A stretch of 64,000 bases of DNA from Mixta mediterraneensis (GTDB taxonomy: Bacteria > Pseudomonadota > Gammaproteobacteria > Enterobacterales > Enterobacteriaceae), in the NCBI RefSeq assembly GCF_014946725.1, contig NZ_JACFXY010000006.1, forward strand, positions 1 through 64,000. Reading direction: 5' to 3'. The first letter of the stretch is position 1, and each line of letters starts with the position of its first letter. The translations under genes were made by a program, and so were the position numbers. Below are positions 42,467 through 52,916 of the stretch, piece by piece. The notes under the pieces were generated by a model. The model did no database searches, was not told the DNA's origin, and saw nothing but the letters and a program-made list of their open reading frames with translations.

Positions 42467-44128
42467 TTAAAACGTTTCCCAGTTCGTCTCGCTTACCGGC
42501 GCTGCCTTGCGCGGCACGCTGAGTATCGGGGCAGCAAGCGGGACAGGCCTAATGAGCGGCGGGACAACCTGCTCGCGGCGAACCTTAAACACGGCAACGG
42601 CCTGGCTCAGACGGCTGGCCTGTTCTTCGAGTGAGGCGGCCGCAGCGGCAGACTCTTCTACTAACGAGGCATTCTGTTGCGTCACGCGATCCATTTCGGT
42701 TACTGCCTGGCCAACCTGATCGATACCGCGACTTTGCTCATCCGACGCCGAGGAAATTTCGCCCATAATGTCGGTAACGCGCGTTACAGCGTCAACGATA
42801 TTGCTCATGGTTTCACCGGCAACGCCCACCAGTTCCGAACCGGTATTGACGCGATTAACCGAATCTTCGATCAGACCTTTAATCTCTTTCGCTGCCTGTG
42901 CGCTACGCTGTGCCAGGTTACGGACTTCACCTGCAACAACTGCAAATCCGCGGCCTTGCTCGCCCGCACGTGCAGCTTCTACAGCAGCATTCAACGCCAG
43001 AATATTGGTCTGGAAAGCAATACCGTCGATCACGCTGGTAATATCGGCGATTTTCCGGGAACTGCCCGCGATTTCGCTCATGGTTTTCACAACGCCTTCG
43101 ACGACGTTGCCGCCCTTTTGTGCCGTTTCTGATGCGCTCAGAGCCAGTTTCGATGCCTGACGGGCGTTTTCCGCGTTCTGCTTCACCGTGGCGGTGAGCT
43201 GTTCCATACTGGCAGCCGTTTGTTCCAGTGAGGCCGCCTGCTCTTCAGTGCGGGCTGAAAGGTCATTGTTACCGGCTGAAATCTCACTCGCGCCGGTAAA
43301 GATGGCATCTGAGCCGTCGCGAACATTACCTACGGTGCGCACCAGCGACTGCTGCATCTCATGCAGACTGGCGGCCAACTGGCTCATCTCGTTACGCCCT
43401 TCAACGATGATCGCCTGAGTCAGATCACCCTGAGCAATATGCCGGATATGGTCAATGTTACTGTTCAGTGGATTAATCAGCACGCGACGCAGGCCAATCC
43501 AGCACAACGCGATAACCGCAATAACTGACACCATGATTATGCCAAGGAGCCACATCATGCGATCGGAGGCGCGGGCATTCTCTTCCACACCTAGCGCGGT
43601 CAGATGGTTTTGATCGGCCCGCCACTGGGTATACATTTTCAAAACGGCGCTTTGGCTGGGGGCGACCGGCACCTTGCCTGCACTTTCTAAATCTTCCGCC
43701 ATTAGCGCTGTCTGCATCTGGCTGAGCGCACTGGCATAGGCGGCATAGCTCTCGTCCAGCTGTTTGTTCAGTTGAAGATCTTGCCCTGGCGTATCCGGTA
43801 TGGTTTTAAACACTTTATAGAACCCGGCGGCGCGTTGCTGGAAATTTTTGCTGTCATTGAGCAAATCTTCCACATTGGCTTCTTTACCGGTCAGCTTACT
43901 GTTTGCCATACGTAACTGAACGCGGGTCAGCGCAACACGGCTCTGGTTAAGGCTCATATAGGCATCATTCAGCGCTTCGGTGTTTTTGCTCGCCAGCTGT
44001 GATACCGCAAAACTCTGTTTATCGTGACTCAAGGCCAGATAAAAGGACGAGCCGGAGAAGAGCTGCAACAGGCCAAACATCAATAACACCAGCAATAAAC
44101 TGGTTACAACGCGGACTCTTGTTAACAT
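42467..44128 (-). CDS. Methyl-accepting chemotaxis protein, Tar-like
   Basis: A 553-residue chemoreceptor (E. coli Tar 553) with the same plan as its neighbour: span 1 (about 7-30), sensor, span 2 (about 192-212), HAMP, signalling hairpin and terminal NWETF. Its sensor helix QSRVALTRVQLRM keeps the Arg64/Arg69/Arg73 spacing used by Tar to hold aspartate, while the distal strip reads APSQSAVLKMY with Ser where Tar has Thr154. Aspartate sensing is therefore plausible but unproven. The cytoplasmic half is very similar to that of the Tsr-like gene; the tap gene found here in E. coli is absent. Confidence 0.92.
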   Translation of the reverse strand: MLTRVRVVTSLLLVLLMFGLLQLFSGSSFYLALSHDKQSFAVSQLASKNTEALNDAYMSLNQSRVALTRVQLRMANSKLTGKEANVEDLLNDSKNFQQRAAGFYKVFKTIPDTPGQDLQLNKQLDESYAAYASALSQMQTALMAEDLESAGKVPVAPSQSAVLKMYTQWRADQNHLTALGVEENARASDRMMWLLGIIMVSVIAVIALCWIGLRRVLINPLNSNIDHIRHIAQGDLTQAIIVEGRNEMSQLAASLHEMQQSLVRTVGNVRDGSDAIFTGASEISAGNNDLSARTEEQAASLEQTAASMEQLTATVKQNAENARQASKLALSASETAQKGGNVVEGVVKTMSEIAGSSRKIADITSVIDGIAFQTNILALNAAVEAARAGEQGRGFAVVAGEVRNLAQRSAQAAKEIKGLIEDSVNRVNTGSELVGVAGETMSNIVDAVTRVTDIMGEISSASDEQSRGIDQVGQAVTEMDRVTQQNASLVEESAAAAASLEEQASRLSQAVAVFKVRREQVVPPLIRPVPLAAPILSVPRKAAPVSETNWETF

Positions 44129-44167
44129 AATTAACCCTGATAAAAGTGTGCAAAAAAGACGAGGGGA

Positions 44168-44194
44168 TTATCGGCAGACAGCGGAAAGAAATTA
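44168..44194 (-). promoter_or_regulatory. Sigma-28 (FliA) promoter of the Tar-like receptor
   Basis: On the minus strand TAAT, 15 bases, then GCCGATAA, one mismatch from the sigma-28 core pattern, 40 bp upstream of the start codon at 44128. Confidence 0.88.
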
Positions 44195-44249
44195 GGGCAG
44201 GAAATGTAATTATTATTTGATTTTAAAAGAATTGCTTCAGGTATGGGCT

Positions 44250-44279
44250 ATCACGGAACGGCGTTTGCCGCTCCGTGAT
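44250..44279 (-). terminator. cheW terminator
   Basis: ATCACGGA/TCCGTGAT 8-bp stem enclosing a second GCGGC/GCCGT stem, just after the cheW stop. T-run is absent, so it may be a stabilising 3' hairpin rather than a strong terminator. Confidence 0.55.
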
Positions 44280-44287
44280 AAAAGGGA

Positions 44288-44785
44288 TTACGCGGTACGC
44301 AACGTGTCCACCAGCGCCATCTCTTCGCTGCTCAGCAGCTTTTCAATATCGACCAGAATCAGCATGCGATCGCCGAGCGCGCCAAGACCGGTCAGGTATT
44401 CAGTTGACATCGTCACTGCGAATTCTGGCGCAGGACGAATCTGCTCATGCGTCAGTGACAGCACATCAAACACACCGTCCACCACAATACCCACCACCCG
44501 GTTTTCCAGGTTCAACACAATGACTACGGTGTTGTCATTGTATTCCACGCCCGGCTGGGAGAATTTCACGCGCAGATCAATGATCGGCACAATCACGCCA
44601 CGCAGGTTTGTCACACCGCGAATAAATTCGGGTGTATTCGCAATACGGGTTACCTGATCGTACCCACGAATTTCCTGCACTTTCAGAATATCAATGCCGT
44701 ACTCTTCGTCGCCCAGCGTGAAAACCAAAAATTCCTGACCGACATTTTCGCCAGCGATTTTTGTTACGGTTGCCATTCCACTCAT
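44288..44785 (-). CDS. cheW: Chemotaxis coupling protein CheW
   Basis: A 165-residue SH3-like coupling protein (E. coli 167) that joins receptors to CheA in signalling arrays. The conserved blocks [47 protein letters not shown] and [18 protein letters not shown] are all intact. It follows cheA by 23 bp and is the last gene of motAB-cheAW. Confidence 0.96.
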   Translation of the reverse strand: MSGMATVTKIAGENVGQEFLVFTLGDEEYGIDILKVQEIRGYDQVTRIANTPEFIRGVTNLRGVIVPIIDLRVKFSQPGVEYNDNTVVIVLNLENRVVGIVVDGVFDVLSLTHEQIRPAPEFAVTMSTEYLTGLGALGDRMLILVDIEKLLSSEEMALVDTLRTA

Positions 44786-44808
44786 GTTATTTACCCTTTC
44801 ATTATCAA

Positions 44809-46782
44809 TCAGGCGACAGCGCCGGCCATACGCTTTTCACGGTTGAGTGATTGCAGCGCCGAAACATCCACAATCAGCGCGACGCTACCATCACCAAGGA
44901 TGGTGGCGGCGGAGATCCCCGGTACTTTGCGATAGTTACTTTCCAGGTTTTTCACCACCACCTGATGCTGACCAATCAGCTGATCAACCAGCAACGCATA
45001 GCGTCTGCCCGCACTTTGCAGGATGACGACGATGCCTTGTGTGGCTTCAGTTTTCGCGCCCTGCACATCAAAAACGTTCCACAATTCCACTAATGGCAGA
45101 TATTCGCCACGGACTTCCAGTACGCGCTCACCACCCGCTAAGGGTTTCAAGTCTTCGGCGCGCGGTTGCAGCGATTCCATCACCGCGTTAAGCGGCAGAA
45201 TGAACACTTCGTCCGCGACGCGCACCGACATGCCGTCAAGGATAGCCAGCGTCAGCGGTAACAGAATGCGAATGGTCGTGCCCTTGCCCTGCTTCGAGGC
45301 AATTTCAACGTGGCCGCCCATTTCCTGAATATTACGCTTCACCACGTCCATGCCAACGCCACGTCCGGAAACATCGGTGACCTGCTCGGCGGTAGAAAAA
45401 CCCGGCGCGAAGATCAGCATACCGACCTCTTCATCGCTCATATTTTCACTGGCCGGCAGGCCAGATGACAGCGCTTTAGCGAGGATTCGTTCACGATTCA
45501 AACCGGCACCGTCATCAGCAACTTCAATGCAAATGTTGCCGCCCTGATGCTCTGCTGAGAGCGTTAAATTACCGGTGGCGACTTTACCTGCGGCGAGACG
45601 TTTTTCTGGTGATTCAATACCGTGGTCGAGGCTGTTACGTACTAAATGGGTTAATGGATCGATGATGCGTTCGATCAGGCTTTTATCCAGCTCGGTCGAA
45701 CTTCCCAGCAGCGTCAGCTCCACGTCTTTGCCCAGCTTGCTGGCCAGATCGCGCACCAGCCGCGGGAAGCGGCTGAATACATATTCCATCGGCATCATAC
45801 GAATCGACATGACCGACTCTTGCAGATCACGGGCATTACGTTCCAGCTGCCCCATGCTGTTTAACAGATCGCCATGGGCAACCGGGTCCAGCTCGCTGGA
45901 ACGTTGCGCCAGCATTGACTGGGTGATCACTAATTCACCGACCAGGTTAATGAGCTGATCGACTTTCTCTACCGCGACGCGGATGCTGCTGGATTCACTG
46001 ACTTTTGCTGGCGCGGCAGCACGTTTGATTTCGCGTTTAGCCACAACCGGCAATTCGCTCACGCTGGCGGTTTGGACTTCAGCAAGGATCGGCGCCGCAA
46101 CGTCTGGCACGGCGGCGACCGGCTCTTCAGGGAAGCGAATCTGTGCTTCGTCAATAACAAAACACAACACCGCAACAATATCGTCTTTGCTGACGCCCTC
46201 AATGGTGGCTTCCAGAGACGTGCTGCCCTTCTGTACCTGACTTACCGTGCCGAGATTGCTCATCTCTTCCAGCATCAGATCAACTTCTTTCTCTTTCAGC
46301 GAGACCAGCTGAACGCGTAAACCGCCAGTGCTTTCTGCGGCAACCGCCGGCGCTGCGGCAACGGGCGTGGCAACTTCAGCCGGCAAACCTTTTGCCTCTA
46401 ACGCCAGCTGACGCAGCGCTTCACAAATATATTGAAAGCTTTCCGCGTTTGGCTCTTGCGCGGTTTTATAGGCATCGAGCTGTTCCTGCATAATATCTTT
46501 GGTTTCCAAAAACAGGTTGATGATGTCGGTGCTGAGCTGCATCTCGCTGCGACGAGCACCATCCAGAATGTTCTCCAGGATATGAGTGGTTTCCTGCAAT
46601 ACCGTAAAGCCAAAAGTGCCGGCTCCGCCTTTAATCGAATGGGCGGCGCGGAAGATGGCGTTAAGCTGTTCGGAGTCTGGTGCCTGGGGATCGAGTCCCA
46701 ACAGATGTTGCTCCATATCCGCTAACAGCTCATCGGCTTCATCAAAAAACGTCTGGTAAAAATCGCTGATGTCCATGCTCAC
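44809..46782 (-). CDS. cheA: Chemotaxis histidine kinase CheA
   Basis: A 657-residue kinase (E. coli 654) with domains P1 to P5: the phosphorylated His48 in [13 protein letters not shown], a CheY/CheB-binding P2 (about 155-225) flanked by Ala/Pro-rich linkers, the P3 dimer domain (about 260-330), the P4 ATPase with N-box [13 protein letters not shown]1 VADDGAGLN and G2 [12 protein letters not shown], and the CheW-like P5. The start is GTG, as in E. coli. It phosphorylates CheY and CheB under receptor control. Confidence 0.96.
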   Translation of the reverse strand: MSMDISDFYQTFFDEADELLADMEQHLLGLDPQAPDSEQLNAIFRAAHSIKGGAGTFGFTVLQETTHILENILDGARRSEMQLSTDIINLFLETKDIMQEQLDAYKTAQEPNAESFQYICEALRQLALEAKGLPAEVATPVAAAPAVAAESTGGLRVQLVSLKEKEVDLMLEEMSNLGTVSQVQKGSTSLEATIEGVSKDDIVAVLCFVIDEAQIRFPEEPVAAVPDVAAPILAEVQTASVSELPVVAKREIKRAAAPAKVSESSSIRVAVEKVDQLINLVGELVITQSMLAQRSSELDPVAHGDLLNSMGQLERNARDLQESVMSIRMMPMEYVFSRFPRLVRDLASKLGKDVELTLLGSSTELDKSLIERIIDPLTHLVRNSLDHGIESPEKRLAAGKVATGNLTLSAEHQGGNICIEVADDGAGLNRERILAKALSSGLPASENMSDEEVGMLIFAPGFSTAEQVTDVSGRGVGMDVVKRNIQEMGGHVEIASKQGKGTTIRILLPLTLAILDGMSVRVADEVFILPLNAVMESLQPRAEDLKPLAGGERVLEVRGEYLPLVELWNVFDVQGAKTEATQGIVVILQSAGRRYALLVDQLIGQHQVVVKNLESNYRKVPGISAATILGDGSVALIVDVSALQSLNREKRMAGAVA

Positions 46783-46786
46783 GGGA

Positions 46787-47752
46787 TCACCTCGGTTGTG
46801 AGGGGGCTGCTGTATTCACCGCGCTACCGTCTGGTGTTGGCGGTGCGGTAATCTGTTCAATGGCCGCCGGATCGCTAATCTGGACGGCATCACTTTCTGC
46901 ATTCTCTTTTTCTATTGCCGCTTCGGTGTCGTGGTTTAACACCAGCAGGCTGATGCGGCGGTTAACGGCATCATCACCGCCGCGATTTTCCAGTTTCATG
47001 GTGTCGGCCATACCCAGCACCCGCAGAATTTTGCCGCTGTCGAGCCCTCCCAACACTAATTCGCGTCGTGAGGCATTGGCGCGATCGGTTGAAAGCTCCC
47101 AGTTGCTGTAACCCCGGTCGCCGCTTGCATATTGAAAATCATCAGTATGTCCAGCCAGGCTGATGCGGTTAGGAATGTCATTCAGGACCGGCGCGATGGC
47201 GCGCAGAATATCGCGCATATAAGGTTCAACCTCGGCGCTACCGGTTTTAAACATTGGACGGTTCTGGCTGTCGATGATTTGAATGCGCAGCCCTTCTTCC
47301 ACCATGTTGATAATTAAATGCGGACGCAATGTTTTCAGGCGTGGATCGGCCTCAATCAGCTGGTCGAGCTTTTCGCGCAGGCGGTTCAGGCGAATGTCAT
47401 CCAACTTGCTTTTCTCCGCATCCAGCTTGCGTTTCTCTGCATCCATATTGGGTTCTTTTTTTACTTCTCCCGTTTTCTGGGTGGGATCGTCACCGCCACC
47501 AGGAATCGGGCTTACGCTGTCGCTACTACGTGGGCCACCGCTTAGCGCTACTTTAAGTGGCGTTTTGAAATAATCTGCTATCTGAACCAGTTCTCTCGGG
47601 CTGGCGATGGAAAGCAACCACATCACCATGAAAAAGGCCATCATCGCCGTCATAAAATCGGCATAGGCTATTTTCCACGAGCCATGGCTTCCTTCATGCT
47701 TTTTAACCCTGCGCCGTTTTACCAGCACAATCGGGCGATTGCCGTGCTTCAT
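46787..47752 (-). CDS. motB: Flagellar stator protein MotB
   Basis: A 321-residue stator subunit (E. coli 308). One N-terminal span contains the essential proton-carrying Asp32 ([20 protein letters not shown]); a plug/linker rich in charged residues follows (about 60-125), then the OmpA-like peptidoglycan-binding domain (about 155-270, [20 protein letters not shown]) that anchors the stator to the wall. It overlaps motA by 4 bp. The longer length lies mainly in the C-terminal tail. Confidence 0.95.
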   Translation of the reverse strand: MKHGNRPIVLVKRRRVKKHEGSHGSWKIAYADFMTAMMAFFMVMWLLSIASPRELVQIADYFKTPLKVALSGGPRSSDSVSPIPGGGDDPTQKTGEVKKEPNMDAEKRKLDAEKSKLDDIRLNRLREKLDQLIEADPRLKTLRPHLIINMVEEGLRIQIIDSQNRPMFKTGSAEVEPYMRDILRAIAPVLNDIPNRISLAGHTDDFQYASGDRGYSNWELSTDRANASRRELVLGGLDSGKILRVLGMADTMKLENRGGDDAVNRRISLLVLNHDTEAAIEKENAESDAVQISDPAAIEQITAPPTPDGSAVNTAAPSQPR

Positions 47753-48636
47753 GAGCTCTGATCCGAAGTCTGTTTAGCCGGGTTCTTCGCGTTACGTACA
47801 TGCTCTTCCAGTTCGCTGAAAGAGGGACGTTCAGCCGAATATAACGTTTTACGACCAAATTCCACTGCAATCTGTGGAGCATAACCGTTCAGGCTGGAGA
47901 GCAAAGTCACTTTGACGCATTGCATCATCTTGGTGGATTCCGCACATTTCTGACGCAGCACCGCCGCCAAGGGTGAAATGAAACCGTAGGCCAGTAAAAT
48001 GCCGAGAAAAGTCCCGACCATCGCGTGAGCCACTAACGCACCCAGCTCCGCCGCCGGACGATCCGCTGATGCCAATGCGTGTACCACGCCCATGACCGCC
48101 GCCACGATACCGAATGCCGGTAAACCGTCACCCATCGCCGTCAGACTTTGCGCTGGGACGTCACACTCGTGTTCGTAGGTTTCTATTTCTTCATCCATTA
48201 ACGCTTCAATTTCAAAAGCGTTCATATTGCCGCTAACCATTAAACGCAAATAATCAGTAATAAAATCGACTAACTGTTTATCGGCTAAAATTCGCGGATA
48301 ATTAGTGAAGATTTCACTCTGGCTGGGATCTTCAATATCACGTTCCAGCGATAACATGCCTTGTTGACGCGATTTCGCCATCAGGCGATAAAGCAGCGCC
48401 ATTAAATCCATATATACGGCTTTGTTATATTTAGAACCACGCATTAACAGCGGCAGTGCTTTTAACGTTTTCTTGATCGCCTTGCCATTGTTACCGACCA
48501 AAAAAGCGCCTATCCCGGCACCGCCGATCATTAATAATTCGGCAGGTTGATAAAGCGCCCCTAAATGGCCCCCTATCAGCGCATAGCCGCCCAACACAGA
48601 CGCTAACACCACGATATAACCTAAAATTATCAGCAC
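47749..48636 (-). CDS. motA: Flagellar stator protein MotA
   Basis: A 295-residue four-span protein (E. coli 295) that forms the proton channel with MotB. The conserved prolines (span 3, [16 protein letters not shown]) and charged loop residues in the cytoplasmic segment ([22 protein letters not shown]) that contact FliG are present. The start is GTG 48636, as in E. coli, with AAGGAA upstream. It follows flhC by 130 bp, beyond a strong terminator, so it needs its own promoter. Confidence 0.95.
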   Translation of the reverse strand: MLIILGYIVVLASVLGGYALIGGHLGALYQPAELLMIGGAGIGAFLVGNNGKAIKKTLKALPLLMRGSKYNKAVYMDLMALLYRLMAKSRQQGMLSLERDIEDPSQSEIFTNYPRILADKQLVDFITDYLRLMVSGNMNAFEIEALMDEEIETYEHECDVPAQSLTAMGDGLPAFGIVAAVMGVVHALASADRPAAELGALVAHAMVGTFLGILLAYGFISPLAAVLRQKCAESTKMMQCVKVTLLSSLNGYAPQIAVEFGRKTLYSAERPSFSELEEHVRNAKNPAKQTSDQSS

Positions 48637-48710
48637 AAAAATTCCTTACGTCCGTAACGTGTTGGTGGAAGTTAAGCCAGAGAGCCGCCCTGTTAGTGGC
48701 AAATTAGAAG

Positions 48711-48740
48711 CAAAAAAAAGCAGCGGTATTAACCGCTGCT
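48711..48740 (-). terminator. flhDC terminator
   Basis: On the minus strand AGCAGCGGT/ACCGCTGCT with loop TAATA... followed by TTTTTTTT, 27 bp past the flhC stop. One of the strongest terminators in the window. Confidence 0.92.
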
Positions 48741-48766
48741 GGATGGCTTCCACAGTGCGAACAAAC

Positions 48767-49345
48767 TTAAACGGCGTGTTTAACCGGTTCATCCAGCAGT
48801 TGTGGAAACATATCGGCAGTATCTGCAGAAAGTTTACGTCTTTTTACGGCGCGTGACGGCGGCTGGCAAAGGCTGCAGACAAAACTGCCAACCGGCTGAT
48901 GTGCATGATTAATAAAGCTACCGTTGCAACATTTACACTCAGTTAATTCCAGCATGCCACTTTCAACGAAGCGCACCAGCGTCCAGGCGCGAGTCAGCGC
49001 TAACAGCGGACCATCGTCTGATTGCGGGCACTGTTCGAGATACAGGCGGTACGCTTTGATAACGGCATCAACGCCAGTGCTTAAACCGGTGTTAAGCAGG
49101 AATTGCCAGGCGTTACAGAACATCGACGCGTGGATATTCTGCTCCCAGGTCATAAACCAGTCAGTAGAAAAAGGCAGCATCCCTTTTGGCGGCGGGCTGC
49201 CACGCAATTCTTTATATAATTTAATCAGGCGACCACGACTTAACTGGGTTTCGCTTTCTAACATCTGTAGGCGAGCGCCAAGCGTAATCAGCTCCATAGC
49301 AAGCTGAATATCACGCGCTTCCTGAACAATACTTTTCTCAGACAT
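48767..49345 (-). CDS. flhC: Flagellar master regulator FlhC
   Basis: A 192-residue protein, the length of E. coli FlhC. The C-terminal zinc site is formed by four cysteines, two in ECKCCNGSF and two in FVCSLCQPP. With FlhD it forms the FlhD4C2 activator of class II flagellar genes. Its ATG shares one base with the flhD stop (TAATG), so the two are translated together. Confidence 0.96.
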   Translation of the reverse strand: MSEKSIVQEARDIQLAMELITLGARLQMLESETQLSRGRLIKLYKELRGSPPPKGMLPFSTDWFMTWEQNIHASMFCNAWQFLLNTGLSTGVDAVIKAYRLYLEQCPQSDDGPLLALTRAWTLVRFVESGMLELTECKCCNGSFINHAHQPVGSFVCSLCQPPSRAVKRRKLSADTADMFPQLLDEPVKHAV

Positions 49346-49695
49346 TACATCGCCCTCTTCTTAGCAGGCGCGCCCTCTTTTGACGCGCTACGTAATAAAC
49401 GGCTGGATAATAAAATGCCGGTGTGAATTTGCTGTAAATCATCCACACGAGATTCCTGCGTCAGGCGATTAATATGCGTACTGTCGGTGAAACGAAACTG
49501 ACAAACCAATTGGTTAGTTTCCGCTAATTTTACCATTTCCGGTAACGTTAATTCAGACAATGCATCTGCCATCTTTTCATCAATACCGAGGCGAAACATT
49601 GCAGACGCTTTTTCCTGGTTGATTAATCGCTGAGCGAGCAGTAAATATGACAAATTAAGATCGTAAATATGTTTTAGTAATTCAGATGTACCCAT
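49345..49695 (-). CDS. flhD: Flagellar master regulator FlhD
   Basis: A 116-residue helical protein, exactly the E. coli length, opening [20 protein letters not shown] and carrying the conserved [25 protein letters not shown] and [12 protein letters not shown] blocks. ATG 49695 is 36 codons inside the longest open frame and matches the family start. The transcript predicted from the upstream -10 would have a leader of about 246 nt, consistent with the long regulated leader known in E. coli. Confidence 0.96.
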   Translation of the reverse strand: MGTSELLKHIYDLNLSYLLLAQRLINQEKASAMFRLGIDEKMADALSELTLPEMVKLAETNQLVCQFRFTDSTHINRLTQESRVDDLQQIHTGILLSSRLLRSASKEGAPAKKRAM

Positions 49696-49948
49696 TTTTC
49701 CATCCTGAGAGACGCGACGTAACACTGCCGCAGATTTAAATCTGCGTATCGAGCTGCTGGTTGGTAAATCTAAAGATGGCAAAATAAAAATCATATAAAG
49801 CACGGAGTCAGTGAAACTTGCCTCATGCCCTCAACGGGACACTGAACCAGTCTAAAGTCAAAACCCCAGGCCATTTTATTCTTGAGTTGTCACTTTCTTC
49901 CGTGACGTCTTATTACATTTTTTAGGACTAATCCGAAAACAAGGCAAA

Positions 49949-49954
49949 TCTATA
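49949..49954 (-). promoter_or_regulatory. Predicted flhDC -10 element
   Basis: On the minus strand TATAGA (in GATATAGATTTG) gives a start near 49942. It lies about 70 bp downstream of the centre of the CRP site, the spacing of a class I CRP promoter as known for flhDC. No good -35 is seen, which also fits CRP dependence. Confidence 0.6.
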
Positions 49955-50003
49955 TCGTCTGATTTCGACATACAACGACAGCACGATGAAATTTTAGATA
50001 AAG

Positions 50004-50019
50004 TGTGATCCATATCACA
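50004..50019. promoter_or_regulatory. CRP-cAMP site upstream of flhDC
   Basis: TGTGATCCATATCACA is a full CRP palindrome (TGTGA-N6-TCACA). It predicts catabolite control of motility. Confidence 0.88.
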
Positions 50020-50695
50020 TTTTTAAGGCAAATTTCTTCAGCATTCCTTTGCTATTACCCGCCAGATGGTTATTTTTTAGACAAACCAAGCCTCTTTCCG
50101 ACTTAATTAGTCCTTGCAATGGCCTTATTAAGGCCGCGACAGCTTATTTTGCCGCATGCGCGGCTAATCTGATCTTTTATTGGCACTAATGCGACAAATG
50201 CACTATTTAGCGCCATTAAAACTTAATTATTAAGAATAAAACTCCGAAACATACAAATATTATTCGCAGCTAAATTAATCGCTTAGGGATAATGTTGCGA
50301 CTAGTTAGCAATAAAAGCGTAAGGATAAGACGCAGAATTGCAGCGCTTACTGACAACGAATCGTTAACGGTTAGCGGTGATCGTTTAGCAAGCAACAGTA
50401 GTTGTAACAGAGAGTAACATAAGAGAATTTAATATATTGCGGGAGGTCCATTTTGCTGCCCGATTACTATCGGCGCTGGTAGTAAAAACTTTAGTGAGTA
50501 GCGGTAAAAAAGTCTGGAAATCGCCACGCATGTCGGTTTTATGGTCATTTTTAAGAAAAGCAGGTCTTTTCTCGCGCTGCGTTACTTAATCATTAGTGAG
50601 GACTGGAAAGGGATATACCTGCAGAGTGAGGCGGTATTCAAAGCAGCGAAATAGCGAGAGGTGACTGTATGCCGTCCGTGGCATATGAAGCTTAA
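50020..50695. other. AT-rich non-coding stretch between flhDC control region and otsA
   Basis: About 675 bp with no convincing gene on either strand. A weak hairpin TATGCC/GGCATA (50668-50685) follows the otsA stop and may end otsBA transcripts. E. coli has uspC in the otsA-flhD interval; I see no intact or decayed uspC here. The many short A/T tracts suggest nucleoid-protein (H-NS type) binding and regulation of flhDC from upstream, which is inference. Confidence 0.5.
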
Positions 50696-52131
50696 TCAGG
50701 CGAGTCGGGGAAAAGTGGCGACTTTATTGACGGTTCCATGATCTTCATTGCGCGGAGCCAGGCTTTCCAAATCTTTAAGGAAGTTTTCACGCCAGGCGGT
50801 AATATCATTTTTACGCAACACCGCCATCATGTCGTTATAGCGTGAAATCCTTTCGGTACGCGGCATGGTAATGGCTTTATCCAGTGCTGCCGCAACTTCG
50901 TCTCGATCGTAAGGATTAACGATCAGCGCTGAGGTCAGCTCATTCGCCGCGCCAGCAAACCGCGACAGTACCAGTACACCCGGATCGTCGGGGTCCTGCG
51001 CGGCTACGTACTCTTTTGCCACCAGATTCATCCCGTCGCGCAGCGGCGTCACTAAGCCAACATCGGTCAACCGGAAGATTTTCATCAACAGGCGGCGATC
51101 AAAATGCTGATTGAGGTAATACAGCGGCGTCCAGCCCAGCGTACCGTACTTACCATTTATGCGTCCGGCTTCGGTTTCCAGCTGATGACGAATATCCTGA
51201 TAAGCTTGTACATCACCACGCGATGTCGGCGCAATCTGCGAATAACGGATTTTACCGCGATGCTCAGGAAAGTTTTCCAGCAACGCTTCATATGCCAGAA
51301 AACGTTCTGGTAAACCTTTGGAATAGTCGAGGCGCTCGCAGGCAATAATATTGCGCGCATCGCCCAGTTCACGTTTCATTGCCGCCATTTTAGGCGGTAG
51401 CGGACCTTCTGCCATTTCTTTAATGCTGTCCGGTTCAATACCAATTGGGTAAACCTTAGTCATAAAGGTATTACCAAAAGCGCGATGTAATTTATCGCCT
51501 TTATTTTGCAACTGCGTGAACTGGCTTATGCTGTCGAGGAATGCTACGCGGTCGGATTCGGTCTGGAAGCCCAGCAAATCATATCCAGCCAGCATGCCAG
51601 CAATTCCTGATGGGGTGGCAATGCATTAAATACTTCTGGCGTAGGGAACGGAATATGCAGGAAAAATCCAATACGGTTTTTAATGCCCGCTTTTCGCAAC
51701 GCCGCTGCAAAGGGCATCAGATGATAATCATGTATCCACAGAATATCATCAGGCTTAATTAGCGGTTTTAAGCGCTGGGCGACCTCTTCATTTACCCGGC
51801 AATATCCTTCCCAGGCTTCACGCTGGAACTGCACTAAATCGAGACGATAGTGAAAGGCTGGCCAGATAACGGTATTAGAAAACTGACAATAATAGAGGTC
51901 GTAATCATTTTGGCTCAACGGAAAAGAAGCATAAGTGATGCCGTCATGCTCTACTTTCTCCGTATCGTCTACTTCTTCGCCTGAAAATTCGCTAATTTCG
52001 CCGTTCCAGCCAAACCACAGGCCACCGGTGCTTTTCAACGCATCAAGAATACCGACGGCAAGACCGCCCGCACTGGTTTTTGTCCCATCGGGAATAGCAA
52101 TACGGTTAGAAACAACCACTAAACGACTCAT
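50696..52131 (-). pseudogene. otsA: Trehalose-6-phosphate synthase gene with a -1 frameshift
   Basis: Two adjoining frames together give a complete OtsA. The first (from ATG 52131) opens MSRLVVVSNRIAIPDGTKTS and runs through DDILWIHDYHLMPFA and FFLHIPFPTPEVFNALP. The second (from about 51595 to 50696) continues with GYDLLGFQTESDRVAFL, RLDYSKGLPERFLAYE, SRGDVQAYQDIRHQLE and [17 protein letters not shown]. One base is missing near 51596 in the sequence coding ELL-x-MLAGYD, inside the short repeat GCTGGCATGCTGGCTGG. Unless this is a sequencing error, OtsA (GT20; UDP-glucose + glucose-6-P to trehalose-6-P) is cut in two and inactive. Everything else, including the stop, looks preserved, so the lesion is recent. 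Confidence 0.85.
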
Positions 52132-52916
52132 AACCTAAACTCCTTACCGACGTTGTCTTGCTTTAATTGTAATAGTGTTCGTTCCAGCCAGGCATAAACG
52201 GCTTCGACATCCTCCAGGCGATAACGCGCCTGGCTTTCGCCTTCACCCACCTTAACGGAGATGCCCTGCATGGCATTTACCGAGATAAAGCCTTTTTCGT
52301 CCGTCAGGTCATCTCCAATAAACACCGGGATGCGTCCGGTAAAAGGTTTTGTTTGCATAAGGTCGCGAATGGCCGCGCCTTTATCAATACCTTGCGGTTT
52401 AATCTCAACCACGCATTTGCCTGGCTGTAAGGCCAGACCAGGAAAGCGTTTAACTGACTGTTCCGCCAGACGCATAATATCCTGTTCATGCTGCATTGCC
52501 TGACGATAGTGCAGCGCAAAAGCCATGCCTTTAATTTCAAGCTGGGTGCCTGGCCATTGATTCATGGCATGCTGCAATTCGCTACGTAATTCCTGTTCGA
52601 TCACTGCAGGCAATGTAATGCGATGGATCTCGCCTTGTGCATCGCGGCGTTCGGCGCCGTGTACGCCCGCAGCTGGCGCTTTGAGGGGGGCCGATAATGC
52701 GTCAAGCTGCTCAATGGGTCGTCCAGACACCAGCGCTAACGCGCCGTGGCAAAGCGACGAAAGTTGCTGCAGTTGCTCAATAACGTTATCAGGAATGAAC
52801 ACTGCGTCAGGACGAGACTGGATCACCGCCAGCGTGCCATCAACATCAAAAAAGAAGGCATACAGACCGCCGCTCAATGACGGAAACGTGGCATGAAGAT
52901 TTGCCGCCTGGGTCAC
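52128..52916 (-). CDS. otsB: Trehalose-6-phosphate phosphatase
   Basis: A 262-residue HAD phosphatase (E. coli OtsB 266). The nucleophile motif AFFFDVDGTLAVI is at about 20-32, motif II in ALVSGRP, the lysine region VVEIKPQGIDKG and motif IV IGDDLTDEKGF. I take GTG 52916 (V/M-TQAANLHATFPSL) as start: it has AGGAG seven bases upstream, whereas a 38-codon longer frame adds unrelated sequence. It overlaps otsA by 4 bp (ATGA). With otsA frameshifted, its substrate would have to come from elsewhere. Confidence 0.93.
   Translation of the reverse strand: MTQAANLHATFPSLSGGLYAFFFDVDGTLAVIQSRPDAVFIPDNVIEQLQQLSSLCHGALALVSGRPIEQLDALSAPLKAPAAGVHGAERRDAQGEIHRITLPAVIEQELRSELQHAMNQWPGTQLEIKGMAFALHYRQAMQHEQDIMRLAEQSVKRFPGLALQPGKCVVEIKPQGIDKGAAIRDLMQTKPFTGRIPVFIGDDLTDEKGFISVNAMQGISVKVGEGESQARYRLEDVEAVYAWLERTLLQLKQDNVGKEFRL

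Noticed and set aside
40529..44128. Recent gene conversion between the two receptor genes
   Set aside because: The cytoplasmic halves are similar in protein but show many synonymous differences, fitting an old duplication under selection.
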